Below, one piece after another: positions 58,092 to 64,000 of a DNA stretch of 64,000 nucleotides (position 1 is its first letter; each line of letters starts with the position of its first letter). The position numbers and the translations under genes were made by a program. The DNA is from a virus: the IMG/VR virus record IMGVR_UViG_3300026484_000157, positions 62,001 to 126,000 of that record; one strand, given 5' to 3'. Under the pieces are notes generated by a model. The model saw only the letters and a program-made list of their open reading frames with translations, did no database searches and had not been told where the DNA came from.

Positions 58092-58730
58092 ATGAAAGCA
58101 TTTAACGGAATAGACACAAACGGAAACATCTTAGAAATCACTCACAATGATAACAACACTCACTTTTATTGCAATAATAAGAGAATCAAAGGGTCATTGG
58201 CAATTGAAATGAAAGAAAGATTCGAATCTTCTAGAGTTATTACAGCATCTAAGAAAGAAAAAACAGAGGTAATGGTTGATTTAGCAAAAGAAGGATCATC
58301 AGATACTACTGCAATTGTATTTAATGGGACAATTGATCAACTATTCAAACTAGTATCTGAAACTAAATCAATAAAAGATAAAATGGCACTATTACAATCA
58401 AATTTAACAAGTGAAATTCAACTTTTATTAGGATGGAGCAGAAAATCAGAACTTTCAAAAGGATTCTCTTGGAAGAGAATTAACAAGTTCATGGAAAAAT
58501 GTAAAACTAATGAGGACTGCAATGCTAAATTGGTTAGAACTGAAGACTGTAACCCTGAGGTTATAAATAGTCTAGTTGCTAATGGTAAACCGAGATTCGA
58601 ATTAAAAGATGAAGAAAAAATTCAAGTTATTAATTCATTACCATTAGGGAAAGAAAAGCTATATTGTGATGCTATATCAAGAAACCTTAAATTAGGATTA
58701 TCTGATAAACAAATAAATAGCTTAATATAA
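58092..58730 (+). CDS. Hypothetical protein (212 aa)
   Basis: N-terminal beta hairpins (GIDTNGNILEITHNDNNTHFYC), then helices, four Cys. Class I leader behind a tandem promoter, so probably well expressed. Unknown. Confidence 0.6.
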   Translation: MKAFNGIDTNGNILEITHNDNNTHFYCNNKRIKGSLAIEMKERFESSRVITASKKEKTEVMVDLAKEGSSDTTAIVFNGTIDQLFKLVSETKSIKDKMALLQSNLTSEIQLLLGWSRKSELSKGFSWKRINKFMEKCKTNEDCNAKLVRTEDCNPEVINSLVANGKPRFELKDEEKIQVINSLPLGKEKLYCDAISRNLKLGLSDKQINSLI

Positions 58731-58743
58731 AAGGAAATCCATT

Positions 58744-59028
58744 ATGGCAAATTACAGAGAGTTGAAAAAGAAATATCAAAATGATCCAGTAATGTTAGGT
58801 TTCGTTTCTTGTGAAGGAGATCTGGACTGTATAAATGAAAAACTGCATGAAGCAGGTAATGGATCAGATTTCACATTACAAGAAATTGCCGACATTTTAG
58901 GAATAACAAGAGAAAGAGTGAGACAGATTGAATCTAGTGCAATTAAAAAATTAAGACACCCTAAAGTTGGTCGGTCTTTAAATACATATGTGCATGAGCA
59001 CATAACTGATACACCTAATGGATTCTAG
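58744..59028 (+). CDS. Stand-alone sigma-70 region 4 protein
   Basis: 94 aa. FTLQEIADILGITRERVRQIESSAIKKLRHPKVGRSL matches region 4.2 of housekeeping sigma almost word for word (TRERVRQIE and KLRHP). No region 2 is present, so it cannot open a promoter alone. It may replace or compete with host sigma region 4 at -35 elements, or bind the RNA polymerase beta flap, as other phage appropriators do. RBS AAAAGGAAATCCATT. Confidence 0.85.
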   Translation: MANYRELKKKYQNDPVMLGFVSCEGDLDCINEKLHEAGNGSDFTLQEIADILGITRERVRQIESSAIKKLRHPKVGRSLNTYVHEHITDTPNGF

Positions 59029-59101
59029 TAATAGAATCCATCTTAAATCAAGATTGTGCACAACTTACATAAAAATGAAATCAAATAAAAAAAGGACTCA
59101 A

Positions 59102-60499
59102 ATGGAAAATGAAACAATATTAGTCGAAGGTAAAATCAATATTTTGCTTGATCATCTATATGGCTCATCTGCTAAAGGGCAAGTATGTGCAGCGATAGCA
59201 GATAAAGAACGACCAAGTATTCTTATTGCTAATCATAGCACATCGGCATCACATACAGTAATGGAAGGGGATGAAGAATTTGTATTTAAGGCTCTACCAT
59301 CTGCAACATTCTTATGTAAAACAAGAGATGACTACAATCCATCAATATTTATGGCAGCATCATCAGGATTTGAAATTGATCAAGTTATCAAAGAGATGAA
59401 ATGGATCAATAATCCAGAAATTAAAGTTTATGTACATCCATATGCAGTTATAGTTCTTCAGGAACATAAAAATCTAGAAGCAGGTCTTAATAGAGATGGG
59501 TCTTCATCTGATAACAGTGGAACATTACATCTTGGATCTACAATGAGTGGACAATCTTATGCATTTGCAGATAAAATGACAAGAAGATCACCATCATCAT
59601 TAGCGAAGGATTATGCTGAGGAACTATATAAACATAATATTATAGTTATGGCTACACCATGGGCATTCCAACTACAATTATTATCAGAATTAGCAAAGGA
59701 TGATGCAACTGCTCTTGCTGAAATGCCACAAGGATTTCCATTGTCAATTGATCATGGACCAGAGTTTCCTTATTCAACATTCAGAAACATTACACCTATG
59801 CAATTATTGGCAGACTTAGGTCTTAATGAAGCATATTTAGGATCAGTTATTGGTAATATTAGATCACTCCCTATCAGAGTCAGTAACAGATTTGTTGGTA
59901 ATAACATGGACAATGTAATGTTATTCGCTAAATTTGATGCTGAAAACAAGATGAGTGAGTCATCTTGGAACACACCAGAGCAACTTGGAATGACATATTC
60001 AGATGTAAATGCAATCACATATGATCTATTGATGGGTAATGAAAAACGATTCAAAAATTGGATCATAACAGACATTAAAGGTGTAACTGGAACATCTGGA
60101 CCATTTGAAGAAGATATGGAGGAGATTTCATGGAGAGAATTATCTGATCATTTAACCTCAATTGCAGGTAAAGATGTAAATGTTGAAGAAATTACTACAC
60201 TTACAAAATTAAATAGAAGAATAGCAAAAATAGCCGATGAGAGATCATTATCTATAGATATGCTGATGAAATTTATGGTAGCAGTTAATCCTACTCATCT
60301 ATCAATCACATTCTTGAACTATATTGATCCAAACTTGGAAGGTGCTACTTCAATAGAGGAGATCAACAAAAGTGAGATATTTAATGATTGGTCTATTAGA
60401 GCAATTGAAGACTTGAGAGAAGCATATAATGGTGAGGTATTTCCAAAAATTACTGCTCTTCAAACTGGTAAATATTTAGAAAATGTAATATTCATTTAA
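59102..60499 (+). CDS. Adenylosuccinate synthetase homologue (PurA/PurZ-like)
   Basis: 465 aa. Landmarks of the family are present in order: YGSSAKGQV at residues 20-28 (where PurA has GDEGKGK), ASHTV (catalytic His), GSTMSGQSYAFADKMTR, QGFPLSIDHG-x3-PY. The catalytic Asp of PurA is replaced by Ser, as I recall for PurZ, which makes the precursor of 2-aminoadenine DNA from dGMP and Asp. The Asp-binding Arg loop is not clear. Longer than known PurZ. The exact substrate is undecided. Start 59102 follows AAAAGGACTCAA. Confidence 0.65.
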   Translation: MENETILVEGKINILLDHLYGSSAKGQVCAAIADKERPSILIANHSTSASHTVMEGDEEFVFKALPSATFLCKTRDDYNPSIFMAASSGFEIDQVIKEMKWINNPEIKVYVHPYAVIVLQEHKNLEAGLNRDGSSSDNSGTLHLGSTMSGQSYAFADKMTRRSPSSLAKDYAEELYKHNIIVMATPWAFQLQLLSELAKDDATALAEMPQGFPLSIDHGPEFPYSTFRNITPMQLLADLGLNEAYLGSVIGNIRSLPIRVSNRFVGNNMDNVMLFAKFDAENKMSESSWNTPEQLGMTYSDVNAITYDLLMGNEKRFKNWIITDIKGVTGTSGPFEEDMEEISWRELSDHLTSIAGKDVNVEEITTLTKLNRRIAKIADERSLSIDMLMKFMVAVNPTHLSITFLNYIDPNLEGATSIEEINKSEIFNDWSIRAIEDLREAYNGEVFPKITALQTGKYLENVIFI

Positions 60500-60511
60500 G
60501 GAGGATATATC

Positions 60512-61120
60512 ATGAGATTAACATGTAAGAAAGAATTTAGAGGTCTTGGGCTAAAACCCAATGACCAAGTGGATGCAACAATCCAAGACGGTGAGTATTT
60601 AATCGATGGTGCAGTATTGATTTCAAAAGCGACTCTAGACGAGCATTTTTCAATATCATGCGATGCTAATGGCAGTGAAGATTCTTCTGTGCAACAGAAC
60701 CAAACAGGAATGCAAATGTTTATTGGTACAAAAACAATAATGGCACGACCTCAGCAAAATGGTGATAAAGAGGGTTATGAAGTTGTCTATGAGGACGGAT
60801 ACAGATCGTGGTCACCTAAAGAGACATTTGAAAAAGCATACAGATTAGATGAGAATTTAACATTTGGTGATGCAGTTCACCTAATGAAATCTGGTCATAA
60901 AATGTCTAGAGCAGGATGGAATGGGAAGAGTATGTTTGTATTCTTAGTGCAGGGATCAACATTCAAGGTAAATAGACCACCATTAAATCAATTTTATTGC
61001 GAGGGTACTGAAGTAACTTATCAACCACATATTGATATGAAAACTGTAGATGGTACAATCGTACCATGGTTGGCTTCACAAACAGATATATTAGCAGAAG
61101 ATTGGGGAGTTGTACTATGA
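60512..61120 (+). CDS. DUF2829 (Tad2-type anti-defence) protein
   Basis: 202 aa. Residues about 115-202: LTFGDAVHLMKSGHKMSRAGWNGK, FLVQ, and VPWLASQTDILAEDWGVVL are the DUF2829 signature. DUF2829 proteins of the Tad2 group sequester cyclic nucleotide signals of Thoeris and related systems. The 110-residue N-terminal part (beta-rich head, then MFIGTKTIMARP and YEDGYRSWSPKE) is an attachment seen in other phages. RBS AAGGAGGATATATC. Anti-Thoeris activity is inference from the family. Confidence 0.75.
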   Translation: MRLTCKKEFRGLGLKPNDQVDATIQDGEYLIDGAVLISKATLDEHFSISCDANGSEDSSVQQNQTGMQMFIGTKTIMARPQQNGDKEGYEVVYEDGYRSWSPKETFEKAYRLDENLTFGDAVHLMKSGHKMSRAGWNGKSMFVFLVQGSTFKVNRPPLNQFYCEGTEVTYQPHIDMKTVDGTIVPWLASQTDILAEDWGVVL

Positions 61121-61704
61121 AATACTTGTCAGTAGATATAGAGACAACTGGTCTTAATCCAGAAAAATGCCAAACATTGGAGGTATCTTTTGTAGTAGAA
61201 GATACCAATAATATAAAACCACTGGAAGAACTTCCAAGATTTACTGTTTGTATTGAACATAAGAGGATTCATGGAGAGCCTTATGCTCTCTCAATGCCTT
61301 ATAATGCTTCAATTATAAACGATATGAAGAACAAATTGGAAGATAGAAAATTCAATTTCATTAAGCCTGATGAATTTTATTCATCTCTTTTACTATTCTT
61401 ATCAAAAAACGATTTACTTGATGATAAGAATAAGGCAACTTTAAATATAGCAGGTAAGAATTTCCAAGCATTTGATAAGCCATTCATAATGAAATTGCTA
61501 GAATCTGATCCACAATGGAACAATCAAATAAGATTTAGATATCGAGTTATTGACCCAGCAATTCTATTTGTGAATTGGAAAGATGACTCTGCTCTACCTG
61601 ATTTGAATACATGTAAACAGAGAGCAAATATTAGCGGTGAGGTAGCTCATGACTCATATAGTGATGCTCTTGATGTAATCAAGCTTCTAAGAAGTACTTA
61701 TTAA
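61117..61704 (+). CDS. DnaQ-like DEDDh 3'-5' exonuclease
   Basis: 195 aa. Exo I LSVDIETTGLNP (D and E), Exo II AGKNFQAFDKPF, Exo III AHDSYSDALD (His ... Asp). Stand-alone proofreading or oligonucleotide-degrading nuclease. The polymerase fragment already has its own exonuclease, so this one may do nucleotide recycling. ATG 61117 overlaps the previous stop. Confidence 0.8.
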   Translation: MKYLSVDIETTGLNPEKCQTLEVSFVVEDTNNIKPLEELPRFTVCIEHKRIHGEPYALSMPYNASIINDMKNKLEDRKFNFIKPDEFYSSLLLFLSKNDLLDDKNKATLNIAGKNFQAFDKPFIMKLLESDPQWNNQIRFRYRVIDPAILFVNWKDDSALPDLNTCKQRANISGEVAHDSYSDALDVIKLLRSTY

Positions 61705-61730
61705 CTCAATAGGTACCTACATCTTATAAA
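61701..61730 (+). promoter_or_regulatory. Possible promoter TTAACT-N18-TATAAA
   Basis: Just after the exonuclease stop and 57 bases before the tRNA-like gene. Spacer is one base longer than in the family and contains the palindrome TAGGTACCTA. Downstream TGAAGAGAG / CTCTCTTCA form a 9-bp repeat before the tRNA. Confidence 0.4.
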
Positions 61731-61786
61731 ACTGAAGAGAGATAATAAAGGAGCTACCAAGTCTCATAATAAAACTCTCTTCAAAT

Positions 61787-61864
61787 GTCACGATAGACGG
61801 TTATTAGGAAGACCTCACTTATAATAGTAAGATAGCACTGGTTCGAATCCAGTTCGTGACACCA
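61787..61864 (+). tRNA. tRNA-like gene with 8-nt anticodon loop, isotype unresolved
   Basis: Acceptor GTCACGA / TCGTGAC (7 bp), discriminator A and encoded CCA. T arm ACTGG-TTCGAAT-CCAGT is perfect. Variable region ATAGC. Anticodon stem CTCAC / GTAAG has one C-A mismatch and encloses eight bases, TTATAATA, not seven. D arm has a GG (TTAGGAA) but a poor three-base stem. The anticodon cannot be set with confidence. It may be a decaying tRNA, or a phage tRNA with a special loop. Confidence 0.7.
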
Positions 61865-61892
61865 CCTAAAAATAAATACAAAAGAGAATAAT

Positions 61893-62219
61893 ATGAATAG
61901 AAAAATGAACTTATTAATGGCATCAGCTATGGTCGGTATGGCTTCAATGGGGATAAGCCCACAATATAATCCTATGAGATTACCAAGAGTAGGCACTAAA
62001 GATCACGAACCTCAAAGTGACGAAGATATACAGAATATGTTATCTAAGGCTGAAATCAAAAGACAAAGAAAATTTGATAAGAAGTGTAATTCATGTCGTT
62101 TCCTTGTTAAAAACTGTAACCACCATGATGACTGTTTGTACTTTTGTAACCATCCAAGTAATCCAGAAGATACTGAAGGTAACAACAGAATGAGTATTTG
62201 CCCAATTTTTAAAATGTAG
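61893..62219 (+). CDS. Hypothetical Cys-rich protein with hydrophobic N-terminus
   Basis: 108 aa. MNRKMNLLMASAMVGMASMG could be a weak signal or membrane anchor; then CNSCRFLVKNCNHHDDCLYFCNH and a final CPIF, six or more Cys for metal binding. RBS AAGAGAATAATA. Unknown. Confidence 0.55.
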   Translation: MNRKMNLLMASAMVGMASMGISPQYNPMRLPRVGTKDHEPQSDEDIQNMLSKAEIKRQRKFDKKCNSCRFLVKNCNHHDDCLYFCNHPSNPEDTEGNNRMSICPIFKM

Positions 62220-62221
62220 TA

Positions 62222-62250
62222 TTAAAATTCCAAAAATTCGATTTTATAGG
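62222..62250 (+). promoter_or_regulatory. Promoter TTAAAA-N17-TATAGG with anti-RBS spacer
   Basis: TCGATTTT (62238-62245) can pair with AAAATTGA (62264-62271, one G-U), which runs into the RBS GAGGATAAC. Confidence 0.7.
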
Positions 62251-62281
62251 AACATAAGAAATAAAAATTGAGGATAACAAC

Positions 62282-62647
62282 ATGGCATATAAAATTTCAA
62301 AAACAATTAAAGGTATCCGAGTTAATAAAAATTACATTGGCGATTCATTTCTTGAAAAAGAAACTGTATTATCGGATAGAAAGAACATTCATCAAGCAAG
62401 ACCATCAAGATTAAGAGAATATAAAGTGGTCAAGGTCACTAGTGACCTAGATATCAACATTAGTTTGTTAAAATCACTAGTTCCTGAAATAGAAACATCA
62501 GATATTGACCAAGAGGCATTTAATATTAAAATGGCTAAAGTTGATGCAGCATATTACAATCAAGATGGTAATAATCATAATTGGGGAAATAAAGCAATTG
62601 CCTTATTTTTAAACGACTTATTTACAGTTGAAATTTTTGAGTACTAG
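62282..62647 (+). CDS. Hypothetical protein (121 aa)
   Basis: Class I leader. Basic N-terminus, helical C-terminal half. Contains the DNA palindrome AGGTCACTAGTGACCT (62433-62448). Unknown. Confidence 0.6.
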   Translation: MAYKISKTIKGIRVNKNYIGDSFLEKETVLSDRKNIHQARPSRLREYKVVKVTSDLDINISLLKSLVPEIETSDIDQEAFNIKMAKVDAAYYNQDGNNHNWGNKAIALFLNDLFTVEIFEY

Positions 62648-62656
62648 GAGATAACC

Positions 62657-63334
62657 ATGAAATCAAATTACAATAGAGATACAATACCAAATGCAGATGG
62701 CACATTTACAGCTTATGTTAAAGACCCAGCAGGTAATAAAATAGAAGAACTTACAATAACAGGTAAATCGAAGATTGGGGTTGGCTCTAAATTAGGTCAA
62801 GCAATCAAAAAATTCGATTTTGATAAATATGAAGAAGAAAATGATGTATCTGTTAAAGCTGAGGTAGATCCTTATAAAGGTCTATCAGGTGTAGATAGAC
62901 TAATTGCTCAATCTATTGATAAAGGGACTTATTTGGAAGATGAGATCAATGGTTGGACTGTTAAATTAGTACCACAAGATTGGGCATCAACTTATAAATT
63001 CAGAATAGGTAAAATATCTTATTCATTTGACATGAGAATTGATGAAAAAGTAATCATATTTTCTAATTGTAGTAACAGATTTGGTGATAATCTTACCGAT
63101 GTACATATGCCAAAAATTATGAACAAGATTGATGAAATCATAGCAACTGTTAAATCTAATTTGGCTCAAATTAGTCAAGAATTGAAAGAGAAATCTAGTT
63201 ATGATAAAGATTTAACACCAACTCAGAAAAAGCTAGGACAAGTTATTGATAAAGACAAATCAAATCCATCAACTAATAAAGTCCTAATTTGGCAATTTAT
63301 GGATCTACATATTATTGGGGAGGTAACACTATGA
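62657..63334 (+). CDS. Hypothetical protein (225 aa)
   Basis: RBS AGGAGATAACC. Alpha/beta with a Lys-rich linker near residue 185. Ends in an ATGA overlap with the next gene. Unknown. Confidence 0.6.
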   Translation: MKSNYNRDTIPNADGTFTAYVKDPAGNKIEELTITGKSKIGVGSKLGQAIKKFDFDKYEEENDVSVKAEVDPYKGLSGVDRLIAQSIDKGTYLEDEINGWTVKLVPQDWASTYKFRIGKISYSFDMRIDEKVIIFSNCSNRFGDNLTDVHMPKIMNKIDEIIATVKSNLAQISQELKEKSSYDKDLTPTQKKLGQVIDKDKSNPSTNKVLIWQFMDLHIIGEVTL

Positions 63335-63450
63335 AAACCCATCCAAAGGTGGCTAAATTAATTCTACAAATTAAGCTTGTTAAAAATAGAAAACAAAAGC
63401 TAATGGAATCAACATTGGAGAAAATAAAACAACTATCAAAGGTTAAATAA
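63331..63450 (+). CDS. Tiny basic protein (39 aa)
   Basis: RBS GGGGAGGTAACACT. A single Lys-rich amphipathic helix (KVAKLILQIKLVKNRKQKL). Coupled on both sides. Confidence 0.5.
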   Translation: MKTHPKVAKLILQIKLVKNRKQKLMESTLEKIKQLSKVK

Positions 63451-63731
63451 TGAAGAAAATAACTATAGCACAACACTATACGATAGATATTCCTGCTGAA
63501 ATGGAAAATTTATCACCAGAGCAACTGCTTAATCAACTAAATAGAATGTATGACATTCATGGGCAGGGCATAATTGCTCATGGACTGGATGCAAAACAAG
63601 ATTATGACATGACAACATTAACTCACATTGATGATGAAGAGGTCTATACTGATAATTCATCAATTTCCAATGAGGGTCATATCATAATCTTAGATGGTCA
63701 GCCACTATCGGATGAGGGAGATAAATTATAA
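63450..63731 (+). CDS. Hypothetical protein (93 aa)
   Basis: TAATG junctions at both ends. Beta-strand start, helix, acidic end. Unknown. Confidence 0.55.
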   Translation: MKKITIAQHYTIDIPAEMENLSPEQLLNQLNRMYDIHGQGIIAHGLDAKQDYDMTTLTHIDDEEVYTDNSSISNEGHIIILDGQPLSDEGDKL

Positions 63732-64000
63732 TGGAATGGCATCTATTACACCCAAAAAAATCATATGGATTATCATCTAAGTCTGAATTTTTCAAAAAGG
63801 TAGTAATCAACCACTTAGTACACCTAAATGAATCGCAAGGAATACATAAGTCTATGTCAGTATTTGGCACTTATTTTCTTATTGATGATGTCCATGTACC
63901 AGCCAAGAATAGATTCATTATTTCTGCAATTAAAAGAGATGAGAAAGGATTTACCAATATAGACTTGGATAAAAATTGGAATAAAATTATGTCACAATTA
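63731..64000 (+). CDS. Hypothetical protein, runs off the window
   Basis: Starts MEWHLLHPKKSYGL; at least 90 residues, open at the window edge. Basic, alpha/beta. Not recognised from the visible part. Confidence 0.55.
   Translation, partial: MEWHLLHPKKSYGLSSKSEFFKKVVINHLVHLNESQGIHKSMSVFGTYFLIDDVHVPAKNRFIISAIKRDEKGFTNIDLDKNWNKIMSQL

Noticed and set aside
62433-62448. Palindrome AGGTCACTAGTGACCT as an operator
   Set aside because: It lies well inside a coding region and is short enough to occur by chance in 64 kb with few constraints; noted in the gene entry only.

Overview
The window reads as one contiguous piece of a large, AT-rich, lytic-type tailed-phage genome. Every convincing gene is on the + strand, genes are packed with 1-30 bp overlaps (many ATGA and TAATG junctions), no rRNA or bacterial housekeeping operon is present, and the recognisable genes are the DNA replication, recombination and nucleotide-metabolism set of a big virus. 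No terminase, portal, major capsid or tail-fibre gene was recognised, so this is the early/middle (replication and host-takeover) half of the genome. The host is probably an AT-rich member of the Campylobacterota: the dimeric dUTPase at 8223 closely resembles, from memory, the Campylobacter jejuni enzyme, and the phage carries Gram-negative envelope proteins. Host and genome size are inference.

Layout. 33-3478: a four-gene overlapping operon with a receiver-domain protein, a membrane histidine kinase, a small exported protein and an outer-membrane beta-barrel-like protein. 3530-12250: SNF2-type helicase, degenerate helicase loader, DnaB-type helicase, exported lytic transglycosylase, dimeric dUTPase and small unknowns. 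12437-19709: sigma-like factor, primase N-terminal module, a family A DNA polymerase broken by a split intein with a Vsr-like homing endonuclease in the break, and a UvrD-type helicase with a mini-intein in its P-loop. 19777-28665: many unknown small proteins, a fold-type II PLP enzyme, a SLOG protein, a trimeric dUTPase fusion and a dNMP kinase. 28775-41048: ssDNA-binding-like protein, DNA methyltransferase, GGDEF protein, ATP-dependent ligase, PD-(D/E)XK nuclease, RecA/UvsX, SbcC N-half, SbcD and a sliding clamp. 41096-50852: ThyX-like protein, SbcC C-half, TOPRIM primase half, Fe-S nuclease, deoxyribonucleotidase, YopX, and an HExxH protein. 50940-64000: many unknowns, a DUF932 protein, a stand-alone sigma region 4, a PurA/PurZ-like synthetase, a DUF2829 (Tad2-type) protein, a DEDD exonuclease and one tRNA-like gene.

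How the parts work together. Helicase, loader, split primase, split polymerase, clamp, ligase, SSB, RecA and SbcCD make a self-sufficient replisome and recombination system. Two dUTPases, dNMP kinase, deoxyribonucleotidase, ThyX-like and PurA/PurZ-like proteins reshape the nucleotide pool and raise the possibility of a modified base in virion DNA. The two-component system, GGDEF protein and Tad2-like protein point to active manipulation of host signalling and defence.

Regulation is the most striking layer. About twenty intergenic promoters fit TTAAAA-N17-TATAAG followed by ACATAA. At many of them the spacer/-10 is complementary to the ribosome-binding site downstream, so read-through transcripts would fold and hide the RBS while transcripts started at the promoter would not. 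Two structured intergenic elements (29514-29649 and 34156-34210) carry segments complementary to the two conserved leaders of the phage (AAGGATAACAAC and AAGGACTCGG). This suggests a phage-encoded RNA network controlling translation in trans. All gaps are shorter than 300 bases and are described in the feature list.
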